NCBI GenBank assembly: GCA_025359245.1
Contig: JANYGW010000158.1
Location: forward strand, 1 to 64,000
Direction of reading: 5' to 3'
From: Massilia sp.
GTDB lineage: Bacteria > Pseudomonadota > Gammaproteobacteria > Burkholderiales > Burkholderiaceae_D
Length of the DNA: 64,000 nucleotides
The notes beneath the pieces are model-generated. The model made no database searches. It was not told where the DNA came from and saw only the letters and a program-made list of their open reading frames with translations. Positions 26,761 through 35,157 of the stretch are shown here, piece by piece (the stretch's first letter is position 1; each line of letters begins with the position of its first letter). A program made the position numbers and the translations under genes.

Positions 26761-27428
26761 GCGGCATGAAAATCAAACTGTCTTTGCTGCTCGGTGTACT
26801 GGCCATCCTGGGCGGTTGCGCCACCAAACCGGTGGAAAAAAAGGACTATGCTGACTTCCGCAAGGCCAATCCGAGGTCGATCCTGGTGGTCCCGGTCATC
26901 AATCGCAGCGTTGACGTCGATGCGCCTGACTACTTCCTGTCGACCATCACGCGGCCGATCGCCGAGCGTGGCTATTACGTCTTTCCGATCAACCTGATCA
27001 AGCATGTCATGGAAGACGACGGCCTGGCCGACGCCAACATGGTGCATGGCAGCGACACGCCGAAGCTCGCTTCGCTGTTCGGTGCGGACAGCGTCATGTA
27101 CATCACGATCGAGCGCTGGGATTCGCGCTACGCCGTCCTGGCGACCGTCACCACCGTCGAACTGAGCTACTCGCTCAAGAGCGGCAGCAGCGGCCAGGAG
27201 ATCTGGAAGCACAAGGAGTTGCTGGCCTATAATCCTTCGGCCAACCAGTCGCAGGGCGGCCTCGCCGGACTGATCGCCAAGGCGGTCGTGGCCGCCATGG
27301 AAAAGGCCAAGCCGAACTACATGCCGCTGGCACGCCAGGCCAATGGCATGGCCGTGGTGCGGCTGGGGCAGGGCTTGCCGGCTGGTCCGCAAGACGCCGG
27401 CTACCAGAAGGACACGCTGGAGTTTTAA
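26757..27428 (+). CDS. DUF799 (GNA1162-like) lipoprotein
   Basis: A 223-residue lipoprotein (MSGMKIKLSLLLGVLAILGGCATK, lipobox LGGC). The body DYADFRKANPRSILVVPVINRSVDVDAPDYFLSTITRPIAERGYYVFPINLIKHVMEDDGL matches DUF799, the family of the neisserial surface antigen GNA1162, which has a TolB-like fold. It is the last gene of the CsgG-DUF4810-DUF799 operon and overlaps the previous stop. The products may build an outer-membrane complex; the task is unknown. Confidence 0.92.
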   Translation: MSGMKIKLSLLLGVLAILGGCATKPVEKKDYADFRKANPRSILVVPVINRSVDVDAPDYFLSTITRPIAERGYYVFPINLIKHVMEDDGLADANMVHGSDTPKLASLFGADSVMYITIERWDSRYAVLATVTTVELSYSLKSGSSGQEIWKHKELLAYNPSANQSQGGLAGLIAKAVVAAMEKAKPNYMPLARQANGMAVVRLGQGLPAGPQDAGYQKDTLEF

Positions 27429-27458
27429 GCAGATCGCCGCTCGTCGCGGCGCCCAAGG

Positions 27459-27514
27459 AAAAACGCCATCTGCTCGAACGCGCTTCATTTGCGCTCAGTG
27501 CGGATGGCGTTTTT
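27459..27514. terminator. Terminator between convergent genes
   Basis: AAAAACGCCATC (27459-27470) and GATGGCGTTTTT (27503-27514) are perfect 12-base inverted repeats around a 32-base loop with some further pairing. A- and T-runs at both ends fit a bidirectional terminator between the lipoprotein operon and the convergent gene at 27545. Confidence 0.8.
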
Positions 27515-27544
27515 ATTTCAAGGACCGAAATCGCGAACGCAAAA

Positions 27545-27949
27545 TCATTGGACTACGTCAATCGATTGTTCGCCAACCTGCAGGCGATAGGATTCAAACC
27601 CTTGCGGAGACGTGAGAAGCCTGAGGTGAAAATCATCCGAAAAAGTGAGCATCAGCTCATTGTCGGGCAAGTGCGCAACGGCAACGACGGAGTGGCGTAG
27701 CAGCGCAGTCAACCTTCCGGCGTTGCACCCAAGTTGTTCATTTCCAGAGGCGCACAGAACAACGCCATCTTTGGATAATTCGAATCCAGCTTCAATTTGA
27801 ATAGCCGCGCCGGGTTTCCACTGGTGCGGATCAGGTGCGATCAAATAGAAATTCAGTCCAATCTCATTCGCACCAATACAAATTTGCGTGAGTTCCTGGG
27901 CTGGCAAGTCACTTAAAGGAAAATCTGCCGGAATGGAGAAAGAGCTCAC
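27545..27949 (-). CDS. Hypothetical protein downstream of FHA gene
   Basis: A 134-residue soluble protein. The start is GTG 27949, overlapping the FHA gene stop by four bases (GTGA); the longer ORF-track frame is a shadow of the FHA gene. Sequence such as ELTQICIGANEIGLNFYLIAPDPHQWKPGAAIQIEAGFEL and LTFSDDFHLRLLTSPQGFESYRLQVGEQSIDVV suggests a small beta-sandwich, reminiscent of short DUF or immunity-like proteins, but I cannot name the family. GC content is lower than in the FHA gene, which may point to a different origin. Confidence 0.7.
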   Translation of the reverse strand: MSSFSIPADFPLSDLPAQELTQICIGANEIGLNFYLIAPDPHQWKPGAAIQIEAGFELSKDGVVLCASGNEQLGCNAGRLTALLRHSVVAVAHLPDNELMLTFSDDFHLRLLTSPQGFESYRLQVGEQSIDVVQ

Positions 27950-28917
27950 TCCTCGCCACCGCCATCGTCCTTGACCTTCCTGGTCCGCTCCGCATCGGCC
28001 TGCGCCTTGAGCTTGTTCACGTCGGCCATGAACTCGTCGACCGTGTGATCCGGGCTGACCCGCATCGACGGCTGCAGCACCACCGACATGTACGGGCTGT
28101 CGGCCAGGCGCCCGGTGCGCTGTTCGTTGCTCAGCAAAGTCAGGCCCGACCCCAGCAGCGCCAATGCCGCGCAGGTAATCGCGAAACGGCGCGTGTTGTG
28201 CGGCTTGACCGTGGTCAGGTGATAGAACATCATCCCGGCCGCAATGATGATCGCCATGTGCGAGCTGTAGCGCGTCAGCGCCTCGAGCGAGAACGCATAC
28301 GCCGCCACGCTCGAGCCGACCTTGTACAGCGTGATGACGCCCAGCGCGCTGCCGAAGATGAACAAGTGCCGTCCCAGCCGCGCCTGGCGCCCGAACAGGC
28401 GGTTGGCGAACGCCCAGGCGCCGCCCCACACCAGTCCCGCGCCGATCCCGTAGGCCAGCGCCTGCAAGTAGCGCACCAGCTGGAACGACTGGGTGTCGCT
28501 CAGCCACACGGTAAAGATCGCAAACATCCCGATCAGCACCATCCCGACCAGGCCAGGCAGCACGCCCTCCCAGCCATGCCGGGTGCGGTCGAGCAGTTCC
28601 GGTGCGACCGCAAAGTCGGCCGGCCGCACGCGCAGGGTGGTGTGCCCGATGCGGATGACCGTGTCGCCATCCATCGGCAGGATGTTGCGCCGCTTGCCGC
28701 GGTGGACCACGCCGTTCTTGCTGCCGAGGTCGCGCAGCACCAGCCGGCCTTCGTCGTCGGCGTCGATGACGGCATGGCGCGGCGCGGCGAACGCGTCGTC
28801 CAGGATGAAGTCGTTGTCGTAGCCGCGTCCGAGCCGGATCGGCAGCGAATTGACCTGGTGCCGGTGCAGCACGTCGCCGTTGCGCGCCAGCGTTTCGATG
28901 AAGTAGGGTGCGCTCAT
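27946..28917 (-). CDS. FHA-domain membrane protein
   Basis: A 323-residue protein with an N-terminal FHA domain at about residues 25-100 (IRLGRGYDNDFILDD, RHAVIDADDEGRLVLRDLGSKNGVVHRG), which binds phosphothreonine peptides. Five to six membrane helices follow (about residues 125-275), then a charged cytosolic tail ending KVKDDGGGEE. The conserved R, S/H and NG residues of FHA domains are present. Its start overlaps the stop of the upstream protease gene by four bases. No Ser/Thr kinase gene is visible in the window. Confidence 0.92.
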   Translation of the reverse strand: MSAPYFIETLARNGDVLHRHQVNSLPIRLGRGYDNDFILDDAFAAPRHAVIDADDEGRLVLRDLGSKNGVVHRGKRRNILPMDGDTVIRIGHTTLRVRPADFAVAPELLDRTRHGWEGVLPGLVGMVLIGMFAIFTVWLSDTQSFQLVRYLQALAYGIGAGLVWGGAWAFANRLFGRQARLGRHLFIFGSALGVITLYKVGSSVAAYAFSLEALTRYSSHMAIIIAAGMMFYHLTTVKPHNTRRFAITCAALALLGSGLTLLSNEQRTGRLADSPYMSVVLQPSMRVSPDHTVDEFMADVNKLKAQADAERTRKVKDDGGGEE

Positions 28918-30311
28918 TTGCGGCTCCCGTGGCCGAGCGCCTCAAGGAAGGCGCGCGTGCTGCGCATGCCGTTTTCAAACGAGACGCCCGACACGTCGAG
29001 GCGGCTCTGCAAGCTGGCCTGGGCGTCGTCGGTGCTGGCCGTGAGCAGCGTAAAGTTGTACAGGCCCGCGAACTTGCGGTAGGCGCGTACGCAGGTGACC
29101 GCGCGCAGCGGCAGCGTCTTGGTCTTGACGAATTTCTCGGTGCAGATCGGCCCGCTCAGGCGCGTATCCTTGTTGGTACCCAGGTTATCGGCCTTGAACA
29201 GGGTGCTCGCCAGCGCGGCGAAGCGGACCGGATCCAGGCTGGCCGAGCGCACGTACTGGTGCGTCATCGACACATGCCCGGTCTGCTGCGTCTCCGACAC
29301 GAAGATCGCCGACTCCATCGCGCACGCCATGGTATCGGCGGTGAAGGTCGCTTCGGCCTTGACGTTGGACCTGCCCCAGCAGCGCACCTGCTCCGACTCG
29401 CGCACCGGTACCACGTACGGGCCCATGGTCTTCAGGTCGAGCGGTGCATCGAGCAGGCGGTCGATCATCGCCGCCTGGTGCGCCAGCAGCTGCTGGCCGA
29501 TCAGCGGATTGAAGTCTTTCGGCGCAGCCTTTTGCAGCGCCACCTTCTTGAGCAGTTCCTGGGCAAACCGGATCGGCACCAGGAAGCTGACCAGCTCACC
29601 GTCGCGCCGCTTGGACACGTTCACGCCGGCGACCTGGCCGGCCACCGTCACGCTCGGACCGCCGCTCATGCCGGAGTTGATCGGGCCGGTGAACATCAGC
29701 TGGTCATAGAAGCTGCGCGAGATGATGCCGTTGTACGAGCCTTCCGAAATGGCGAAGCCCAGGTCGAGCGGATTGCCGAGCGAGTACAGGTACTGGCCCT
29801 GGGTCAGCTTGACGGCATGCTCGGGCACGTCGAAAAAGCCGGTGCCGACGCGGTTCTTGATGCGCACCACGGCCAGGTCGTGCAGCACGTCCACCGCCAG
29901 CAATTCGACCGGGCCGCTCTTGCCGTCGGTGTCGACATACTCGCCGACATACACGTCCGGATCGATCGCCATTTGCGAGACCACGTGGTAGTTGGTCAGT
30001 ACCAGGTTGCTGGTGCCGACCATGAAGCCCGAACCGACGGTCGACTGGCTGCGTCCGTTCTTGAGCAGCATGCGGATTTGCAGCAGGTCGGCCTTGGCGG
30101 CGGAATACAGTTTTTGCGCGGCCGACGACGGCGGCGGCAGGGCATCTTCGGCGGCGGCGTCAGGCGTGGCCGCCGGGGCTGCGGCAGGACTAGTAACTGG
30201 AAGGTGGGCGGCGGGGGCGGGCAGCGCTTTTGCCGCCGATGGGGGCTGGCCTAACGCGGCGGCGCCGGCGGCCAGGGTGGAGCAGAGCAATGCGATCCGA
30301 ATTAATTTCAT
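28914..30311 (-). CDS. Secreted trypsin-like serine protease
   Basis: A 465-residue protein with a signal peptide (MKLIRIALLCSTLAAGAAALG) and a Pro/Ala-rich linker. The protease domain has the catalytic His in VLTNYHVVS, Asp in DVLHDLAVVRI and Ser in NSGMSGGPSV, the DegP/trypsin_2 pattern. There is no recognisable PDZ domain; the C-terminal about 200 residues are of unknown type and contain several cysteines. It is translationally coupled to the FHA membrane protein, so the two may work together at the envelope. Confidence 0.92.
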   Translation of the reverse strand: MKLIRIALLCSTLAAGAAALGQPPSAAKALPAPAAHLPVTSPAAAPAATPDAAAEDALPPPSSAAQKLYSAAKADLLQIRMLLKNGRSQSTVGSGFMVGTSNLVLTNYHVVSQMAIDPDVYVGEYVDTDGKSGPVELLAVDVLHDLAVVRIKNRVGTGFFDVPEHAVKLTQGQYLYSLGNPLDLGFAISEGSYNGIISRSFYDQLMFTGPINSGMSGGPSVTVAGQVAGVNVSKRRDGELVSFLVPIRFAQELLKKVALQKAAPKDFNPLIGQQLLAHQAAMIDRLLDAPLDLKTMGPYVVPVRESEQVRCWGRSNVKAEATFTADTMACAMESAIFVSETQQTGHVSMTHQYVRSASLDPVRFAALASTLFKADNLGTNKDTRLSGPICTEKFVKTKTLPLRAVTCVRAYRKFAGLYNFTLLTASTDDAQASLQSRLDVSGVSFENGMRSTRAFLEALGHGSRK

Positions 30312-30368
30312 GCAGTCCTTGGCAGGGTGATCCTTTGTCTTGCCAATAGCTTACCGCATTTGCCGTAA

Positions 30369-31013
30369 CTAGAGTTCGCCGTCTTGTGCGACCGCTTCGA
30401 CCAGCGGCTTCATCATGTGACCGAGCTTGGCGGCCTTGGTATCGAGGTAGTTGGTATTGAAGGCGTTGCGGTTGACCAGCAGCGGCACGCGCTCGCTGAC
30501 GGTGATGCCCATTTTCTCCATGGCGTCGATCTTGCGCGGATTGTTGGTCATCAGGCGCAGCGACGTGATGCCGAACTGGGCCAGCATCGGCTGGCACAAT
30601 TCGTAGTTGCGGGCGTCGGCGTGAAAGCCCAGCGCCAGGTTCGCTTCGACGGTGTCGGCGCCGGCTTCCTGCAAGCGGTAGGCGCGGATCTTGTTGACCA
30701 GGCCGATGCCGCGCCCTTCCTGGCGCAGGTACAGCAGGATGCCGCGGCCTTCGTCGGCGATTTTCTTGAGCGCGCCTTCGAGCTGGGCGCCGCAATCGCA
30801 GCGTTGCGAGAAAAGCACGTCGCCGGTCAGGCATTCGGAATGCACGCGCGCCAGCACCGGCTCGCCGTTGCCGATCTCGCCCAGCGTCATGGCCAGGTGC
30901 TCCTTGCCGGTCGCATGCTCGACAAACGCGTGCAGCGTGAACTGCGCCCACGGGGTAGGGAGCAGGCAGGAGGTGGTGTAATCCAACAGTTCTTCGTGCG
31001 GAGTGGACGGCAT
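30369..31013 (-). CDS. ribA: GTP cyclohydrolase II
   Basis: First enzyme of riboflavin synthesis from GTP, 214 aa. The zinc ligands are in [21 protein letters not shown], the GTP-binding loop is [12 protein letters not shown], and the C-terminal [45 protein letters not shown] is diagnostic. It is a stand-alone RibA without a RibB domain. No other riboflavin genes are adjacent. Confidence 0.97.
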   Translation of the reverse strand: MPSTPHEELLDYTTSCLLPTPWAQFTLHAFVEHATGKEHLAMTLGEIGNGEPVLARVHSECLTGDVLFSQRCDCGAQLEGALKKIADEGRGILLYLRQEGRGIGLVNKIRAYRLQEAGADTVEANLALGFHADARNYELCQPMLAQFGITSLRLMTNNPRKIDAMEKMGITVSERVPLLVNRNAFNTNYLDTKAAKLGHMMKPLVEAVAQDGEL

Positions 31014-31128
31014 GGCGGTGTCTCTAAAGCTATTGCTGTAGCCGCAAGTGTAGCGGAAAACCCGCCGGACCGTTGGGGCGGGGGCTCTAAAACGGCCTGC
31101 GGCGGGGCAGCGATCGCGCTCCTAAGCA

Positions 31129-31202
31129 ACATCGTCCTTGCGAAAGCGAGGACCCAAGTTGACCATGCTCACCATGGGTCCTCGCTTTCGCAAGGACGAT
31201 GT
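31129..31202. repeat. Long perfect inverted repeat, REP/MITE-like
   Basis: Two 28-base arms (31129-31156 and 31175-31202) are exact reverse complements; the arm begins ACATCGTCCTTGCGAAAGCG. The 18-base centre contains GACCATGCTCACC. The core is related to the other GC-rich palindromes in this window. It lies between ribA and the pirin gene with no ORF inside, so it resembles a small non-autonomous mobile element or a double REP unit. Confidence 0.8.
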
Positions 31203-31243
31203 CGGTCGACGATAGGGCACTTGTCCAGCCCGCGATGCCGGCT

Positions 31244-31945
31244 TTAGGACGGCAAATCAAACACCAGCACTTCGGCCGCCTCGGCCTGCTCCAGGCTGAC
31301 CAGCGGTTCGCCGGTGATCTTGAGCGCGTCGCCGCCCTTGAGCGTGTTGCCGTTGACCGACAGCTGGCCGCGGATCACATGCACATACGAGTTGCGCCCC
31401 GCCTTGACCGCATGTTCGACCCGGTCGCCGGCATTCAGGATCGCCGCATAGATCGCCGCATCCTGGTGGATCAGCACCGAGCCGTCGCGCCCGTCGCCGG
31501 ACGCGATCAGGCGCAACTGGCCCAGCTTGCTTTCCGGCGCGAAGTGCTTTTCCTCGTAGCTCGGCGCAATACCCGTCACGTTCGGCTGGATCCAGATCTG
31601 CAGGAAATGCACCTGTTCGGTCTGCGATCCGTTGAACTCGCTGTGCCGCACGCCGCTGCCCGCGCTCATGCGCTGCACGTCGCCATAGTGCAGCACCGAG
31701 CCGGTGCCGATGCTGTCCTTGTGTTCGAGCGCGCCTTCGAGCACGTAGGAAATGATTTCCATGTCGCGGTGGCCGTGCGTGCCGAAACCCTGGCCGGGCG
31801 CGACCTTGTCTTCATTGATGACCAGCAAGGGCCCGAAGCCGACATGGTGCGGATCGTGATAATCGCCAAACGAAAACGTGTGCTTCGATTGCAGCCAGCC
31901 GTGGTTGGCGCTGCCGCGGTCTTCGCTTTTCCTGATCTGTAGCAT
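31244..31945 (-). CDS. Pirin family protein
   Basis: A 233-residue bicupin. Metal ligands of the first barrel lie in GFGTHGHRDMEIISYVLEGALEHKDSIG and VQRMSAGSGVRHSEFN, as in the YhhW-type pirins that oxidise quercetin. The N-terminus HTFSFGDYHDPHHVGFGPLLVINEDKV is conserved. It is divergent from a LysR gene 129 bp away, a frequent arrangement, so LysR probably controls it in response to phenolics or stress. Confidence 0.95.
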   Translation of the reverse strand: MLQIRKSEDRGSANHGWLQSKHTFSFGDYHDPHHVGFGPLLVINEDKVAPGQGFGTHGHRDMEIISYVLEGALEHKDSIGTGSVLHYGDVQRMSAGSGVRHSEFNGSQTEQVHFLQIWIQPNVTGIAPSYEEKHFAPESKLGQLRLIASGDGRDGSVLIHQDAAIYAAILNAGDRVEHAVKAGRNSYVHVIRGQLSVNGNTLKGGDALKITGEPLVSLEQAEAAEVLVFDLPS

Positions 31946-32074
31946 GATTTTTGCTCCCTTTTAAAATTAATGTGCAATAATTTCGAATTCACCTGCTTGC
32001 AATGAACAGAGTATAGAAGGGTAGGCTGAATTTGAAAAACGGAATATTTCGTCATCTATGATCGAAAAAATCGA

Positions 32075-33019
32075 ATGCTAAGACTCAGCCTGGAAGCACT
32101 GCAGATTATCGACGCAATCGACCGCCGGGGCTCGTTCTCCAAGGCCGGACAGGAACTGCACCGCGTCCCCTCGACCATCTCTTACCTGGTCGGCAAGCTC
32201 GAAGACGACCTGGCGGTCCAGGTGTTCGAGCGCAACGGGCCGCGCGTGGTGCTGACCGCGGCCGGGCGCGAGCTGCTCAAGGAGGGGCGCTACCTGCTCA
32301 AGGCGGCGCGCGACCTGGAGCAGCGGGTGCGCCGCATCGCATCGGGCTGGGAAACCGAACTGGCGATCGGCATGGATTCGATGTTTTCAATCAGTGCGCT
32401 GACCGACGACATGCATGCCTTTTACCAAATAGCGCAGCAAACGCGCTTGCGCATCGTCCAGGAAACCCTGTCCGGCCCGTGGGAAGCGCTGCTCGACCGC
32501 CGGGTCGACCTGCTGGTTGGCGTGGCCGGCGAAGGCCCGGCCGGCGGCGGCTATGTGACGCGCGCCATCGGCGAGATGCCGTTCGTGTTCGCGGTCGCGC
32601 CTGGCCATCCGCTGGCGCAGGTGGCCGGCCCGCTGGGACGCTCCCAGTTGCAGGATCACCGCGCCATCGTGGTCGCCGATTCGGCCCGCAACATGGCGCC
32701 GCGCACGGTCGGCCTGATGTTCGGCCAGGATGCGCTGACCGTGCCCACGATGGCGGCCAAGTTCGCGCTGCAGGTGGCCGGTTTCGGCTTCGGTTTCCTG
32801 CCCCAGCCCTGCGCGCAGCGCGCCATCGCGGCCGGCCTGCTGGTCGAAAAGCAAGTCGAAGAGCTGCGCGCACCGGAAACGTTCTACGTCGCCTGGCGCA
32901 CCGGCGAGGAGGGCGCGGCCCTGAAATGGTGGCGCGAGCGCCTGCTGCAACCTGGCACTTTTGCCCGTTTGGGCGCCCATTTACCGGGCATCGCGGCTAT
33001 CTTGCCTTTGCATGACTGA
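32075..33019 (+). CDS. LysR-family transcriptional regulator
   Basis: A 314-residue regulator. The HTH is LEALQIIDAIDRRGSFSKAGQELHRVPSTISYLVGKLEDDLAVQVFERNGPRVVLTAAGRELL, close to the YhaJ/DhaR group. The effector domain follows. It is transcribed away from the pirin gene, its probable target. The intergenic region is AT-rich with several short TTTCG/CGAAA symmetries but I could not settle on one operator. Confidence 0.94.
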   Translation: MLRLSLEALQIIDAIDRRGSFSKAGQELHRVPSTISYLVGKLEDDLAVQVFERNGPRVVLTAAGRELLKEGRYLLKAARDLEQRVRRIASGWETELAIGMDSMFSISALTDDMHAFYQIAQQTRLRIVQETLSGPWEALLDRRVDLLVGVAGEGPAGGGYVTRAIGEMPFVFAVAPGHPLAQVAGPLGRSQLQDHRAIVVADSARNMAPRTVGLMFGQDALTVPTMAAKFALQVAGFGFGFLPQPCAQRAIAAGLLVEKQVEELRAPETFYVAWRTGEEGAALKWWRERLLQPGTFARLGAHLPGIAAILPLHD

Positions 33020-33120
33020 CAAGGCACTGACAAAACCATCCAACAACGGACGGTCAACGTTGGTAGCAACCAATATTTTCGGAGTACCATAGGAAGACTT
33101 GCGACCTCCACTGAAAAAAC

Positions 33121-34116
33121 ATGATGAGCAATCAGAGTCCGGCGCCACTGGTATGTTTCCGCGTATTGGCCAATCAAGCCGGGATTCCGGCTGGCCTGCT
33201 GATGGACCTGGGCGCGGGCGATGAAGCCGCGCTGCTGGACCTGTTCCAGACTCCGGGCTTCCAGGCCTTCGGCCTCGAAATGCCGGCCTACTACCGCGAA
33301 GGCCTGTCGGCGCAATTGGCCGAAGCGCTCACCGCCGCGGGCTGGAGCCAGCTGGTGCCCGGTACGCTGCTGCGCGAAGACGAACGCCTGGTCAAGGAAG
33401 ACCTGCCGGTCGGCACCCTGTTGATCGAAGGCGACTGGTGCATGGCGGCGCCGCCCAAGCCAACCGGCGCCCAGGCCGCCTCGCGCGCGCTGGCGCTGCA
33501 GCTGGCCCAGCTGGTCGCCTCCGACGCCCATACCCATGACATCGAGGCGCTGCTGCGCAAGGATCCGACGCTGTCCTACCACTTGCTGCGGCTGGTCAAT
33601 TCGCTGGGCATCGGCGCCGGGCGCAAGATCAGCAGTTTTTCGCAAGCCATCCTGATCCTCGGGCGCCAGCAACTGCGGCGCTGGGTCAACCTGATGCTGT
33701 TCGCGGCGCGCCAGGGCGACCCGCGCTCGGCCATGCTGCTGGCCCGCGTGGCCGTGCGCGGCCGCCTGCTCGAGCAATTGACCAAGGCGCTGGGGCAGGA
33801 CAAGGCGGCGCAAGACCAGGCTTTTATCGCCGGCATGTTTTCGCTGCTGGGCGTGCTGTTCGGCATGCCCTTGCCCGAAGTCCTCGCGCCGCTGTCGATG
33901 AGCGAAGCGGTGCAGGAAGCGCTGCTCGAATCGAAGGGCGAGCTGGGCCTGGCAGTGCGCCTGTGCGAGGCGGTCGAGGAGGGCGACTTCGGCGCCGTCG
34001 CGGAGCTCTTGCAGGAGCTCAAGATCGATGTGGCCGTGTTCAACGACGCCATCGTCGACGCCAATCACTGGATGATCGGCGCGGTGACGGGCAGCCATGG
34101 CAGCCCAATCGGCTGA
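33121..34116 (+). CDS. HDOD-domain protein
   Basis: A 331-residue protein. The HDOD domain is at about residues 140-230 (HDIEALLRKDPTLSYHLLRLVNSLGIGAGRKISSFSQAILILGRQQLRRWVNLMLF). HDOD domains lack the catalytic HD residues and act in signalling. The N-terminal about 110 residues resemble the tail of an EAL domain as found in YuxH-type proteins, but no EAL motif is present. It may be a non-enzymatic c-di-GMP or stress signalling protein. Confidence 0.85.
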   Translation: MMSNQSPAPLVCFRVLANQAGIPAGLLMDLGAGDEAALLDLFQTPGFQAFGLEMPAYYREGLSAQLAEALTAAGWSQLVPGTLLREDERLVKEDLPVGTLLIEGDWCMAAPPKPTGAQAASRALALQLAQLVASDAHTHDIEALLRKDPTLSYHLLRLVNSLGIGAGRKISSFSQAILILGRQQLRRWVNLMLFAARQGDPRSAMLLARVAVRGRLLEQLTKALGQDKAAQDQAFIAGMFSLLGVLFGMPLPEVLAPLSMSEAVQEALLESKGELGLAVRLCEAVEEGDFGAVAELLQELKIDVAVFNDAIVDANHWMIGAVTGSHGSPIG

Positions 34117-34285
34117 GTTCGCTTCCCATCGTCACGGTCCGGCGCCGGCCCGAACACTGCTGTTCCAGCGCAAACAAGGGCGCCCGTTTTCCCGCATGCT
34201 GTGCTGCTTGTTCCTTGAGCCGGGAAGGTGCTGTCGTGCATGCCAAGCTGCAAATGCGGGTTGACGCAAGGTCGGGGAGTGCGCC

Positions 34286-34486
34286 GTGAAGCGCATGCGT
34301 TGCGAGATCGTCGTCTCGCTGCTTGACCGCCGCGCCAGCAAGGAGTTGGCGGGAAAGATTGAAGTGGGCCTGGTCTCGCTCGCAAGGCTGGGGGTGGATG
34401 TGGCGACCTGGTATCTGCTGTCGCACGGCGTGCCGCTCGACACGATATTGCGCGTCATGGCGGGGCCCCAGCGGCGCCGCCGCTAG
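34286..34486 (+). CDS. Small hypothetical protein
   Basis: A 66-residue basic protein with GTG start at 34286 and a GGGGAG ribosome site six bases upstream. The sequence MKRMRCEIVVSLLDRRASKELAGKIEVGLVSLARLGVDVATWYLLSHGVPLDTILRVMAGPQRRRR has an amphipathic character and looks like a real short gene rather than a shadow. It converges on the GNAT gene with a four-base overlap. The family is unknown. Confidence 0.55.
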   Translation: MKRMRCEIVVSLLDRRASKELAGKIEVGLVSLARLGVDVATWYLLSHGVPLDTILRVMAGPQRRRR

Positions 34487-35145
34487 GCTGGCGCGACAGC
34501 GGGGATGTGCGCAGTCGTGTACGGCGAGCGGGTGCGCCATCCCAGGGACGCATACAGGGCCTGGCCCGCCGCGGTGGCAATCAATATCTGGATCGCGCTG
34601 TCGGAGCGCCGTGCCGCGTGCAGTGCCTGCATCAGGCCGGCACCGAGGCCGCGCCGCCGATGTTCAGCCTCGGTATGGATTTGGTCGTAGATGAAGTAGC
34701 CGTCGTATTCGGCCGCATGGCCGATCGCCGCAATCTCGCCTTGACCGGTCAGGATGCGCGCGGTGGTGGTCATGCCGTTGCCGGACAGCTGCAGGGTGTA
34801 GCCTGGCGCGAGCACCTCCTTGCCTGGACGGTAGGCCTCGCCCGTCATCACGTAGCGTGGTTCCTGGAATCGCCAGCGTGGCGGCAGCAGTGCGCGCATC
34901 TGTTGCTCGCTTGCGCACAGCTTCAGGAATACGCGCGGTGTGACGATTGCCTGCGCCAGGCTGCGCAAACCATCGTCGGCGCACGCGAATACGTAGCGCC
35001 GCAGTTCGTGCGGCAGTTGCGTGTCCACGCGCCAGCCGCCGTGGTCTGCCACCGGCGCCGGCAAGCCGCGCGCGACCGAACGCGCGCGCAGCCAGCCGGC
35101 AATCAGCGCGGGGTCGACGCACGGCGGTTCGCTGTCATTGTTCAT
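34483..35145 (-). CDS. GNAT family N-acetyltransferase
   Basis: A 220-residue protein with a C-terminal GNAT domain. The acetyl-CoA-binding loop is HRRRGLGAGLMQALHAARRS and is preceded by YIYDQIHTEAE; ALYASLGW is the usual C-terminal motif. The first about 110 residues are an extra region without assigned fold. The substrate is unknown. The gene downstream at 35158 is separated by only 12 bp on the same strand (upstream in transcription). Confidence 0.88.
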   Translation of the reverse strand: MNNDSEPPCVDPALIAGWLRARSVARGLPAPVADHGGWRVDTQLPHELRRYVFACADDGLRSLAQAIVTPRVFLKLCASEQQMRALLPPRWRFQEPRYVMTGEAYRPGKEVLAPGYTLQLSGNGMTTTARILTGQGEIAAIGHAAEYDGYFIYDQIHTEAEHRRRGLGAGLMQALHAARRSDSAIQILIATAAGQALYASLGWRTRSPYTTAHIPAVAPA

Positions 35146-35157
35146 GCTGGAATCTGC

